Of a stretch of DNA of 64,000 nucleotides, positions 33,312 to 41,805 are shown one piece after another (positions within the stretch are counted from its first letter, which is position 1; each line of letters opens with the position of its first letter). A program made the position numbers and the translations under genes. The notes under the pieces are model-generated. The model searched no databases. It saw nothing but the letters and a program-made list of their open reading frames with translations, and was not told the DNA's origin. The DNA is from [Clostridium] citroniae WAL-17108. GTDB lineage: Bacteria > Bacillota > Clostridia > Lachnospirales > Lachnospiraceae. The DNA is taken from positions 2,038,634 through 2,102,633 of the forward strand of contig NZ_JH376420.1 in NCBI RefSeq assembly GCF_000233455.1, written 5' to 3'.

Positions 33312-34502
33312 TTACTGGCAATTCTCATTAATGAATGCCTTTACCTCATCCTGTCCCTTGCCGATGGCGCTCTTAACTTCAATGGAGCCATCCGCGATTC
33401 CGGCCTTTGCTTCCTCTAACTTCGCTTTGCCCTCATCGGACAGTGCTCCGTTTAACTGGTCGCCTTCCACAATGCCTACAGCGCCGTCAGACAGTCCAAG
33501 GACCTCATACTCTCCATATGGCAGAGTGCCGTTGTCCAGGTATTCCCCGATCACGTTGTAAACAGCATTGCCCACTTCCTTCACAACAGAGGTCAGGAAC
33601 TTCTCCTGGATCGCCTTGTCATCCTCATAAAGCTGGGACTGGTCGCTGTCCACGCCGATCACGAACTTCTGGGCCTCCTCCGCCGCATTGTGGACGCCGT
33701 TGCCGGATCCGCCTGCACACGCAAAGATCACGTCCGCACCTGCATCGTTGTACTGGGTCATGGCCTGGGTCTTGGCTGTGTCGGGATCATTCCATGCGCC
33801 TACATAGTTGTATACGATCTTGATGTCAGGGTTGTAGTACTGGGCGCCCTGGATATAACCCCACAGGAATTCCTGGATGACCAGGGACTCGTCCATGCCG
33901 CCGATAAAGCCGATCACATTGGTGGGATCCATGCCCTCTGCGCCGTTGGCTGCAACATCAGCCGCAGCAATACCGCCCAGGAACGCTGCCTGGCTTGTGG
34001 CAAAGTCCACGCCGTATGCATTGTTGTTCTCACACTGGTCGATCACATCCTCACTGATAATGGTAAAGGCAATGTCAGGATACTCATTGGCAACCTCCAC
34101 CAGGTTGTCCTTAAAGTCGGAAGCAGTGATGATCAGGTCAGCACCTTTATCAGCGGCTTCATACATGGCCTGCAGGTTTGCCTGAAGGTCAGCCGTTGTC
34201 TCCACCACATGCACGTCCGCCCTGTCTGCGTAATCTGCCACGGCGCGGTCGCCGCCTGCTGCCATGCTGTCCCAATAGGACAAGTCGCCCCTGTCGCGGA
34301 TGAACACATATACCTGCTTTTTCTCGCCGCTGTCAGCTGCTTCACCTGCATCCTTACCCGCTTGTGCGCCGGCCTCTGCCTTTGGCTCATTGCCCTTGGC
34401 CGCCTCTGTGGTTTTGCCTCCGCCGCCACAGCCTGTGAGCATTGCGCCCGCCATTACGGCTGACATTGCCAGTGCTGCAATCCTTTTCCAGTTCTTCATC
34501 AT
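33312..34502 (-). CDS. bmpA: BMP-family nucleoside-binding lipoprotein
   Basis: Surface receptor (396 aa) of a nucleoside ABC importer of the BmpA/NupN type. The lipobox MLTGCGGGG gives a lipidated Cys at about 25, followed by a Lys/Glu/Ala-rich linker. Typical BMP features are GVDFATSQAAFLGGIAAADVA, VIGFIGGMDESLVIQEFLWG and ADVIFACAGGSGNGV. The ATG overlaps the stop of the preceding gene by one base (TAATG) with GGAGG 7 nt upstream. It is the last gene of a nine-gene operon. Confidence 0.94.
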   Translation of the reverse strand: MMKNWKRIAALAMSAVMAGAMLTGCGGGGKTTEAAKGNEPKAEAGAQAGKDAGEAADSGEKKQVYVFIRDRGDLSYWDSMAAGGDRAVADYADRADVHVVETTADLQANLQAMYEAADKGADLIITASDFKDNLVEVANEYPDIAFTIISEDVIDQCENNNAYGVDFATSQAAFLGGIAAADVAANGAEGMDPTNVIGFIGGMDESLVIQEFLWGYIQGAQYYNPDIKIVYNYVGAWNDPDTAKTQAMTQYNDAGADVIFACAGGSGNGVHNAAEEAQKFVIGVDSDQSQLYEDDKAIQEKFLTSVVKEVGNAVYNVIGEYLDNGTLPYGEYEVLGLSDGAVGIVEGDQLNGALSDEGKAKLEEAKAGIADGSIEVKSAIGKGQDEVKAFINENCQ

Positions 34503-35089
34503 TACTTGTCCTCCTTTTTCTGTTCTGCTTCTTTTTTACACATTTCATAAAGCTTTAAACGGTAGGAATCATCATACTCATCCCAGAGCGGCTGTACCTT
34601 GCTGGCCTCATCCAGGAAATAGAAGACGTCCCTTCCCATTGCCCTTCCCTTAATGGTATGCATGTCGACTGCATATTCCGGGATCTCAGGAACATATCCC
34701 GCCTCGAATTCCCTCATGATGATATTCTTGATATGGTCTGTTGAGCGCTCTTTTTGGCATCTGCACATATAGCGGATCGCATGCATGAAGAAAATAGGCC
34801 TGTCCCCGTCCATATATGGGTATTCCTTGTGAAGGTCGTACATGGTCTTTACAAAAACAGGCGCCTGGGTATCCCCAAAGCCCACATCCTCCACAGAGAT
34901 CACCAGCAGACGGTTCCACATTTTCTCCTCATGGAATGTGGATGTGATGTAAAGCTCATATGCCATGCGCAGGGCCGTTTCCTCCTCCGCCCTTCTGATG
35001 CACTTTTGCATTGCAGAGATGACCAGATCTGCCTCCAGACCATTTTTTGTTCTTGTGTTTGACCATGGATCATAATATTCCTGTGCCAT
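34502..35089 (-). CDS. Stand-alone RarA/MgsA C-terminal-domain-like protein
   Basis: A 195 aa protein lacking Walker A and B motifs. Residues about 18-75 (VISAMQKCIRRAEEETALRM..., RLLVISVEDVGFGDTQAP) match the pattern of the C-terminal helical region of RarA/MgsA AAA+ ATPases, where the corresponding stretch reads like ISALHKSVRG...AxEDVGxADPxA. A later HxxKGRAMGRD segment also has a counterpart there. In RarA this region mediates oligomerisation and follows the ATPase core, which is absent here. The gene lies between nupQ-type permease and bmpA genes, overlaps the latter by one base and has AGGAGGA upstream, so it is clearly part of the nucleoside operon. Its function is unknown. A role in sensing or handling nucleosides would be speculation. 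Confidence 0.7.
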   Translation of the reverse strand: MAQEYYDPWSNTRTKNGLEADLVISAMQKCIRRAEEETALRMAYELYITSTFHEEKMWNRLLVISVEDVGFGDTQAPVFVKTMYDLHKEYPYMDGDRPIFFMHAIRYMCRCQKERSTDHIKNIIMREFEAGYVPEIPEYAVDMHTIKGRAMGRDVFYFLDEASKVQPLWDEYDDSYRLKLYEMCKKEAEQKKEDK

Positions 35090-35159
35090 TTTTTATTGTC
35101 CTCCTCTTTGTTATTGTGTACTCCCCAAGTCTCAGGAAACTATGAGAGTACACTGTTTA

Positions 35160-36116
35160 TCATGCTGCCTGTTGGGAGCGTAATTGCTCCAGGCTTGCAA
35201 GCTTTTCTTTTCTGCGCGCTACCATTTTCCGGATGGACTGGATAATGACCAGCACCAGGATGATAAACAGATATGGGAACGCTTCAATGAGTTTCAGGTC
35301 GATCTTGCTGTAAAGCTGCAGGTAAACGGTGATGGTATCGGAAAATCCGTAAAGCAAAGAGCTTAAACACCCCACAATGGGATTGCCCTGGCTCATGGCA
35401 TCCATTGCAAGGGACATGTAACCCCTGCCCGCCACCATTCCTGTTGTAAATGATTTAAGAGCGCCCATGGAAAGATACATGCCTCCAAAGGCACAGGATA
35501 TCCCACAGATGGCAAGGGCTGCAAACTGGTGCTTTAGCACGCTGAGCCCAGCTGCCTTTGCCGCTGCCGGATTCTCTCCCACGGCCCGGATATTGATGCC
35601 CAGTTTTGTCTTATAGAGCATCCATGCGGTCACCGCCACGATCCCCCACGCTATGTAGGTCACAAGGTTTTGTCCGGAAAATATGGTTCCCAGGACCGGT
35701 ATATCCTTTATGACCGGTATGTTCACAACCGGGAAGGTAAGGCTTTTCAGCGCGCTGGAGTTGGCCTTGCTGCCCGTGAGCATAACCAGCACAAACACGG
35801 TCCCGCCGGTTGCGATCAGGTTCACGGCAACGCCGCAGGCATTCATGGCCCCTTTCATGACCAGGGCAAAATAGCCGAATACAAACGAGATGAACACTCC
35901 CATGACCACGGCCGTCAGGCAGCCGACCCACAGGTTCTGCGTAAAGGCGCTGGCAATCACGCCTGTGAGCGCGCAGATCAGCATGGTTCCCTCAATGGCC
36001 AGGTTGAATATCCCTGATTTTGTCATCATATTAGCTGCAAGGGTTGCAAGCATAACCGGTGTTGTACTTGCCAGCACTGTTTTCCAGAATGTGGGTGATA
36101 AAAAGAACTCCATCAT
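35160..36116 (-). CDS. Nucleoside ABC transporter permease (NupQ/YufQ-like)
   Basis: Membrane subunit of the BMP-type importer, 318 aa with about eight to ten helices. The family pattern includes MTKSGIFNLAIEGTMLICAL near the start, the cytoplasmic loop LYKTKLGINIRAVGENPAAAKAAGL and RGYMSLAMDAMSQGNP. AAGGAGG precedes the ATG, which overlaps the stop of the partner permease by 4 nt (ATGA). Confidence 0.93.
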   Translation of the reverse strand: MMEFFLSPTFWKTVLASTTPVMLATLAANMMTKSGIFNLAIEGTMLICALTGVIASAFTQNLWVGCLTAVVMGVFISFVFGYFALVMKGAMNACGVAVNLIATGGTVFVLVMLTGSKANSSALKSLTFPVVNIPVIKDIPVLGTIFSGQNLVTYIAWGIVAVTAWMLYKTKLGINIRAVGENPAAAKAAGLSVLKHQFAALAICGISCAFGGMYLSMGALKSFTTGMVAGRGYMSLAMDAMSQGNPIVGCLSSLLYGFSDTITVYLQLYSKIDLKLIEAFPYLFIILVLVIIQSIRKMVARRKEKLASLEQLRSQQAA

Positions 36117-37216
36117 GCTGCTGCACCTCCTTCTTCTGCTTCTGCCTGTTTAAGGGACATCTTCTGGTCATGGCGCTGCTTCAAAAAGTACAGGAATCTC
36201 TGGGATGCAACCAGAAGGATGATGATCCCCTGTAAAAATGTCACGATCTCCGGATCCAGATCCGTTGACCTGGACATGATTTCCGCACCCACTCTCAGGT
36301 ATGCGATAAAGAATGCAGTCAGTGGAATAAAGGTGGGGTTGCCGTTGGCAAGCATATAGATCAGAAGTCCGTCCCACACGTAAGCGGTCTGGGACTGCCA
36401 CTGGAAACGCTTGTACACTCCCACGATCTCAATGGCCCCTCCCATGCCGGCAATGGCTCCGCCGATAAACTGGGCCATCAGGATCACAAACCCGGTCTTA
36501 ATGCCTGAAGCCTTTGCAAAGGCCGGATTGCTTCCCGTCACCCGCACCTTGTATCCAAAGGAGGTCTTGTTCATCAGGAAGATCACAAACAGGGTCACCG
36601 CAATGACAATGACAAAACCGTAGTGCAGGGTGGTCCCCTTGATCATGGTCCCCAGCTTTGCGTGGTCCGGAAACTTGTAGCTTCCCCAGCTTCCGCTTTT
36701 CTCCAGGAAAAAGGAACTGATAATGGACAGCCCGAAATAATAGAAAATGGAATTGGCCATAATGGCCAGCACCACCGGGTTTACCTTGGTGTACTTATTT
36801 ACAATGACAGGCAGCATGGAGATCACACCGCCCACCACGGCTGCCGCCAGGATCAGCGCCAGCTGGTGCAGGCCGTTTGGAAGGGGGCATGCAATGGCAA
36901 TGGCGGTGGCAACAACTGCGCCCATGTAAAAGGATGCGTCTGAACTGATATTGAAAATACCGCTCTTTAAGCACAGGGTCAGCCCCAGACCGGTGAATAC
37001 CAGAGGAATGGCCCTTACCACAACATTAAAGAAGCTTCTCTTGGTCTCCAGGGGTCCCAGCATCAGCTTTTGGATAGCCAGCCCAGGTGTCTGGCTGACA
37101 AAAAAGATGATGACAAAGACAAGGAGGATGGAGAGCAGCAGAGCTGCCGCGATCCGCATGACACTGAAATAATCCATGATATCAAATGGCTTTTTATTCT
37201 GATTCTTATTCTCCAT
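36113..37216 (-). CDS. Nucleoside ABC transporter permease (NupP/YufP-like)
   Basis: Second permease of the importer, 367 aa with multiple helices; the first is at about 17-42 (MRIAAALLLSILLVFVIIFFV). Conserved stretches are SGIFNISSDASFYMGAV and the coupling loop FGYKVRVTGSNPAFAKASGI. It follows the ATPase gene by 3 nt and overlaps the next permease. Confidence 0.93.
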   Translation of the reverse strand: MENKNQNKKPFDIMDYFSVMRIAAALLLSILLVFVIIFFVSQTPGLAIQKLMLGPLETKRSFFNVVVRAIPLVFTGLGLTLCLKSGIFNISSDASFYMGAVVATAIAIACPLPNGLHQLALILAAAVVGGVISMLPVIVNKYTKVNPVVLAIMANSIFYYFGLSIISSFFLEKSGSWGSYKFPDHAKLGTMIKGTTLHYGFVIVIAVTLFVIFLMNKTSFGYKVRVTGSNPAFAKASGIKTGFVILMAQFIGGAIAGMGGAIEIVGVYKRFQWQSQTAYVWDGLLIYMLANGNPTFIPLTAFFIAYLRVGAEIMSRSTDLDPEIVTFLQGIIILLVASQRFLYFLKQRHDQKMSLKQAEAEEGGAAA

Positions 37217-37219
37217 GAT

Positions 37220-38743
37220 TTATCCCAACCCTTCCTGTTTTTTAAGACCCAGCATATAAAGCCCCAGCTCCTGCTCGGTCACCTTCGGCGTGTTGCTAAG
37301 GGCTCCCACGATCTTCCCCTTGTGCATCACAAGGATACGGTCGCTGAGTGAGATCAGCTCATTCAGATCCGCTGAAGACAGCAGGATGGCTTTGTTATGG
37401 CTCCTCATCTCAAGGATTTTTGAATGGATAAAGGAAATCGCCCCCACGTCCACGCCCCTGGTGGGCTGGTTTAACACAAGCAGGTCGCTTGGCGCCATAA
37501 ACTCCCTGGCCACAATGGCTTTCTGGATATTGCCTCCTGAAAGGCTGCCGATGGACTGGTTTTCATCCTTTGCCTTGACCATGAACTCATGGATCTGCTC
37601 CCTGCAGTGTTCCTTTACCTTGGCATTCTCCACCATGCCGAACTTATTGGCAAAGGTGTCAATGTTGGATACGATCAGGTTTTCCTGCAGGCTCATCTCA
37701 GGAGCACAGCCCTCGATCATACGGTCCTCAGGCACATGGGACATGCCGATCTTTCGGATATTGGTAACGGATTCATTGGTAATATCCTGTCCATTGAGGA
37801 AGATCCTTCCCTCCAGGGCCCGCATGTTGCCTGTGATAATGGAGATCAGCTCACTCTGCCCATTTCCCTCAACACCTGCAATACCTACGATCTCGCCTTT
37901 CCTTACCTCCATGCTTACCCCGGAAAGCTTGGGGATCTTAAACTTGTCCACGTACGTAAGGTTCTGGGCCTTCAGCACCACTTCCCCTGCCTCCACCTGG
38001 GCCTTATCATACTCAAAGGAGATTTCCCTTCCCACCATCAGGTTGGAGATATCCTCCTCGGACACATCCTTTGTAAGATACGTCCCCTTGGTGACGCCGC
38101 CCTTTAAAACAGTGATCCTGTCGCTGATGCGCTTCACTTCATTCAGCTTGTGGGATATGAAGATAATGGTCATCCCCCGCTCCTTAAGCTCCATCAGCCG
38201 CTCAAACAGCTCCTCTGTTTCCTGGGGTGTGAGCACGGCCGTGGGCTCGTCCAGGATGATCAGCTTGGCACTGCGGTAGAGGATCTTAAGGATCTCCAGC
38301 TTCTGCTTCATTCCAACGCTCATGTCCCTGACTCTCCTGGAAGCGTCAATTTCAAAATTATATTTTTGGGCCACCTCGTCCGTGATCAGGATGTCCCGTT
38401 TTTTGTTGGACACAAAACCGGTCTTTTCCAGCCCCAGCATCATGTTCTCCGCCCCTGTCAGGGAATCCACCAGCATAAAATGCTGGTGCACCATACCGAT
38501 TCCGTGTTCAATGGCCTCCTTGCTGGACTGCAGCTTCAGCTCCTTGCCGTTTAAGTAGATGTGGCCTGAGGTAATGCCCTCCAAACCGTACAGCATTTTC
38601 ATCAGCGTGCTCTTGCCTGCTCCGTTCTCCCCCACCAGTGCATGGATCTCACCCTCATCCACTGTAAAGTTCACATTGTGGTTGGCCAGCACGCCGCCTT
38701 CATAGATCTTTGTTACATCCTTTACTTCCAGCAAATGTCCCAT
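37220..38743 (-). CDS. Nucleoside ABC transporter ATPase with two nucleotide-binding domains (NupO/YufO-like)
   Basis: Energising subunit of the importer (507 aa). The first domain has Walker A GENGAGKSTLMKML, signature-like VRDMSVGMKQKLEI and Walker B KLIILDEPTAVL. The second has a degenerate Walker A (GVEGNGQSELI) and a full signature LSGGNIQKAIVARE, as usual for this family and for RbsA. The ATG at 38743 is chosen because it overlaps the upstream stop (TGATG), has AAGGAG in front, and the earlier 28 codons lie in the neighbouring gene. Confidence 0.94.
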   Translation of the reverse strand: MGHLLEVKDVTKIYEGGVLANHNVNFTVDEGEIHALVGENGAGKSTLMKMLYGLEGITSGHIYLNGKELKLQSSKEAIEHGIGMVHQHFMLVDSLTGAENMMLGLEKTGFVSNKKRDILITDEVAQKYNFEIDASRRVRDMSVGMKQKLEILKILYRSAKLIILDEPTAVLTPQETEELFERLMELKERGMTIIFISHKLNEVKRISDRITVLKGGVTKGTYLTKDVSEEDISNLMVGREISFEYDKAQVEAGEVVLKAQNLTYVDKFKIPKLSGVSMEVRKGEIVGIAGVEGNGQSELISIITGNMRALEGRIFLNGQDITNESVTNIRKIGMSHVPEDRMIEGCAPEMSLQENLIVSNIDTFANKFGMVENAKVKEHCREQIHEFMVKAKDENQSIGSLSGGNIQKAIVAREFMAPSDLLVLNQPTRGVDVGAISFIHSKILEMRSHNKAILLSSADLNELISLSDRILVMHKGKIVGALSNTPKVTEQELGLYMLGLKKQEGLG

Positions 38744-39225
38744 CAGACTCTCCTTTCCGCCTGCTCCCGCTCCCGGATCTGCTCCAGGCAATGCTCCAGG
38801 TCTCCCGGAATGACCGTCATGCTGCATCCCAGCATCAGGTTCACCGGCATGTCAAAATCCTCCACCGTAAAACCCTGCTCATCTGTCCCGGCCCCGGTCT
38901 TCTCCATCATGGTCCGGCCATCCTCCAGATAGCCGTATATCTTTTTCCCAAGGGCATAGGCATATCCGATCTCAAAACAGGTTCCGCTGTCCGGCTCCCT
39001 GCCCCTGAAGGGATTCAGGTTGGCAACCACGTAATCGCTGCTGTCAATATAGTGGATATTCTTCAGGAAAACCTTCTCCCCAAGGGTCCTCCCCTCATTG
39101 GGGGCAGCCTTCTGCGCCTGCATCTCGAAGTCATACTTCCTGCACAGTTCCTGGTACTCAAAATACCGTTTTCCTTTCCAGTCCGGATAAAACACGTCAA
39201 ACCCCGCCACATAGATACGGTCCAT
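38743..39225 (-). CDS. Nucleoside 2-deoxyribosyltransferase family protein
   Basis: A 160 aa enzyme predicted to act on 2'-deoxyribonucleosides, transferring or hydrolysing the deoxyribosyl group. Typical features are RIYVAGFDVFYPD at the start, DYVVANLNPFRGREPDSGTC (substrate Asp), and FEIGYAYALGKKIYGYLED with the probable catalytic Glu. The ATG at 39225 has GGAGG 5 nt upstream. The gene overlaps the ATPase start (TGATG). It fits with the nucleoside hydrolase upstream: together they release bases from ribo- and deoxyribonucleosides. Confidence 0.9.
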   Translation of the reverse strand: MDRIYVAGFDVFYPDWKGKRYFEYQELCRKYDFEMQAQKAAPNEGRTLGEKVFLKNIHYIDSSDYVVANLNPFRGREPDSGTCFEIGYAYALGKKIYGYLEDGRTMMEKTGAGTDEQGFTVEDFDMPVNLMLGCSMTVIPGDLEHCLEQIREREQAERRV

Positions 39226-39258
39226 ATGCACCTCCATCTGTCTGCTTTATTGTTTCGT

Positions 39259-39303
39259 CACCTTAATGTTCCGTCACTTTCACATTCCGCACCTTAATGT
39301 TCC
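39259..39303. repeat. Direct repeat at the nucleoside hydrolase stop
   Basis: CACCTTAATGTTCC occurs at 39259-39272 and 39290-39303; the second copy covers the stop codon of the nucleoside hydrolase gene. The sequence between and beyond shows weaker copies with a period of about 16 bp on the minus strand. Confidence 0.7.
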
Positions 39304-40268
39304 CGGAGCAGTTCCTCCACTCTTCCAAAAAACTCCTTTGAAAATGCATCCACATCCACAAACACGGCCGCCTTCATCTCATAATCCCTGTCATTGCACC
39401 GCAGCACATTCTCTGTTGTTTTCCCTGCCTGGGGCCCCTGGGTAAAGCACATCATGTGCATGGGTATGGTGGTCAGGATCTCCGGATGGACGGCTGCCAC
39501 GGCTGCCAGGGGATCGTGAAGCCCGCAGCCTCCCAGGTATGGGTGGAACTTCTCATATGCTCCCAGATAGTGTTTCAGGGCCTCGTAAAGGAACAGGGCG
39601 CTCCTGGTGCCGATCTGATGCCAGCGCTCATGGTCTTCAAAGCTTAACAGCGTCTTTCTGGTCACATCCAGTCCCACCAGCACCACCGGCAGCTTGGAAT
39701 CCAGTACCTGGGCCGTAGCCGGGATATCCAGCCTGACGTTTGCCTCCACCAGCGCCTCCGTGTATGGACCCGTATTCCCGGGGGAAGCAATGGCCCCTCC
39801 CATGATATAGACAGCCCCTGCCTTTTCAGCTGTTTCCCGGTCCTTATCCAGCACCCTGGCAATATCCGTCAGGGGGCCGCTTGTGACCCAGTACAGTTCC
39901 TTCCCGTATGTCCTTATCATCTGAAGGATAAAGTCGGTGGCCTCCTCCGGTTTCGCCCCCGCATAATCCTCAGGAGAGCTGGGTCCCAGGATCCCTCCAA
40001 GGCCCTCGCACCCGTGGAACCGGCTTCCTCCGCTGTAGTCATTGGGGATTCCGCTTAAAGGGGTGTCGCTTCCCATCGCCACCGGAATATCCTCCCTGTC
40101 AAACAGTTTCAGCACGGCTTTTGTATTCCTGTACACATTTCCCACATGTCCCATGCCGTATGAGACAGTGATGCCCACTACCTCACACTCCTTTTGTGCC
40201 AAAAGGTAAGCAATAGCCAGGGCGTCATCGATCCCCGTGTCGCAGCTGTATAAAATCTTCTTTCCCAT
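39294..40268 (-). CDS. Inosine-uridine-type nucleoside hydrolase
   Basis: Hydrolyses the N-glycosidic bond of ribonucleosides to free base and ribose; 324 aa, cytosolic. The calcium-binding signature is SCDTGIDDALAIAY at about residues 8-21. Other conserved parts are AMGSDTPLSG, TSGPLTDIARVLDKD, IMGGAIASPGNTGPYTEAL-type loop and LHDPLAAVAAVHPEI near the C-terminus with the last metal Asp. The specificity (purine or pyrimidine) cannot be read from the sequence. It lies between yjjI and the deoxyribosyltransferase gene. Confidence 0.94.
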   Translation of the reverse strand: MGKKILYSCDTGIDDALAIAYLLAQKECEVVGITVSYGMGHVGNVYRNTKAVLKLFDREDIPVAMGSDTPLSGIPNDYSGGSRFHGCEGLGGILGPSSPEDYAGAKPEEATDFILQMIRTYGKELYWVTSGPLTDIARVLDKDRETAEKAGAVYIMGGAIASPGNTGPYTEALVEANVRLDIPATAQVLDSKLPVVLVGLDVTRKTLLSFEDHERWHQIGTRSALFLYEALKHYLGAYEKFHPYLGGCGLHDPLAAVAAVHPEILTTIPMHMMCFTQGPQAGKTTENVLRCNDRDYEMKAAVFVDVDAFSKEFFGRVEELLREH

Positions 40269-40288
40269 ATCGTATACCCGGCTTTCTG

Positions 40289-41794
40289 TTAGTCTTTTTC
40301 CTGCGGTACCTGTCTCACGCTCCGCTCAAAAATGTGAAGTCCCCTGCTGGCTCCGCTTCCCAGCACCGTGGAATTGCCAAGGCAGGCCTCTCCTGCGTCA
40401 AACCGCTCTATATCCGAGCGCTTTACCAGATAACCGGTGACACGCACCACATCCGAACTGCTGGAGTAAAAGGAGAAATAGCGCATTCCCTCCCCAAAAG
40501 CCCCCTTGATAATGTCCAGTACCGCCATAGGGTTCTTCTTGGCTGTCTCCTCAAAGGGAAACAGCTCCCCAATCCCTGCCGCAAAATGCTTCTGGGTCAG
40601 GGCCGTGAATAAAAGCTGGTCATGGAGAGGCGGCTCCTCCCCCACAGGTATCCTGGTATTGGGGGTGACCCCAGTATCTGTTGCGATCCCCACCTGTCCA
40701 TGCATTTCAAAGCGTCCGTACTTGGGCTTATATGCTTTGATCTGCTCATGCATCCGGTCCAGGATCAAAAGGGCAAATTCCTGCGCTTCCCTGCCATGCC
40801 CATACCGTTCCTCCGGTTTTTCGAGCTTCAGCACCGTGTTCACACACTCCGCCAGGCCTACCATTCCGAACATGCCCACAAACTTATCCCTGTGGATCAA
40901 TCCCTCGGAGCAAAGGAAGGTATTTTCCAGGAATCTTCCCTGCTCCAAAATATATGTATCCCTTTTATCCATCTGCTCACACTGCGCTGCCACTGCGGCC
41001 GGAAGCAGGTGGTCCAGGAAATGTTCCCTGCTCTCAGCCACGTCCCCCAGCTTCTTCATGTTCAGCCGTCCAAGGGTCAGCCCCCCGCCCCCGATGGGCA
41101 GGGCGTTATAGCAGCTCACAATGGCATATTCCCTCCCCCAGTCCGCTGTGTACATGGCATCGTTCACAAAGCTGGGCTTTGCCGTAACCAGGCCGGTTTC
41201 AATGGCCTTGCAGGCAAATTCATCCGTGGTATGCTCATTGTAGATCAGGGACATATTGGGAACCGGGCGCTGCATCTGTGCCGACAGCTCCAGGATGATC
41301 CTGCCAGCCTTTGTGTCATAAGGCCCTATGTCCGCGTGGCAGAAGGAATCGCTGATGGTGCGGTCCACATGGGTCAGGAAGATCCTGATGGCATGGCGCG
41401 CCTCCTCCTCATCCTTTACAAAGGGATCCAGAAGCCTGTCGATATGGCCGATGTACACAGGCCCCGCGATCACCGAGGGCACATGGCGGTAAAGGATCAG
41501 CAGATTTGACACCGCATCCCATATATCCCCGGGCGGATCCAGCATCAGGAACCTGCTTCCCTGCCTCATAAACTTATCATAGTCAGGGAGCACATATCTG
41601 GGACGGTACGGTGCATTTCCCTCTCCCATATCAAACACAATATCCCTGTCCGCAAACCACTGGGCCTCCCTGCTAAGAGGCACGGGATCCGGCGTGTTCT
41701 CAGCCGCTCCGGCCAGGGCGGTCAGCCTCTGAGGGTACGTCAGCTTTGGATCTGCCAAAATTCCTTTGATGATCTCTTCGATTCCCTGTGTCAT
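40289..41794 (-). CDS. yjjI: YjjI-family glycyl radical enzyme
   Basis: A 501 aa anaerobic enzyme predicted to carry a glycyl radical. The C-terminal radical site is VVRVTGYLVKR (Gly about 454) and the probable thiyl Cys is at about 228 in VSCYNALPIGGGG. The length and the sequence fit the YjjI family rather than pyruvate formate-lyase or ribonucleotide reductase. The reaction of YjjI is not established. In E. coli yjjI lies next to the deo nucleoside genes with the activase gene yjjW; here it is again in a nucleoside operon, 11 nt after a LacI-type regulator gene, but no radical-SAM activase is encoded in the window. AGGAGGAG precedes the ATG. Confidence 0.9.
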   Translation of the reverse strand: MTQGIEEIIKGILADPKLTYPQRLTALAGAAENTPDPVPLSREAQWFADRDIVFDMGEGNAPYRPRYVLPDYDKFMRQGSRFLMLDPPGDIWDAVSNLLILYRHVPSVIAGPVYIGHIDRLLDPFVKDEEEARHAIRIFLTHVDRTISDSFCHADIGPYDTKAGRIILELSAQMQRPVPNMSLIYNEHTTDEFACKAIETGLVTAKPSFVNDAMYTADWGREYAIVSCYNALPIGGGGLTLGRLNMKKLGDVAESREHFLDHLLPAAVAAQCEQMDKRDTYILEQGRFLENTFLCSEGLIHRDKFVGMFGMVGLAECVNTVLKLEKPEERYGHGREAQEFALLILDRMHEQIKAYKPKYGRFEMHGQVGIATDTGVTPNTRIPVGEEPPLHDQLLFTALTQKHFAAGIGELFPFEETAKKNPMAVLDIIKGAFGEGMRYFSFYSSSSDVVRVTGYLVKRSDIERFDAGEACLGNSTVLGSGASRGLHIFERSVRQVPQEKD

Positions 41795-41805
41795 AAATAC
41801 TCCTC

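Noticed and set aside
37290-38279. 329-codon plus-strand frame opposite the nucleoside ATPase gene
   Set aside because: Antisense to conserved ATPase motifs, Ser/Thr-rich translation typical of a shadow frame.
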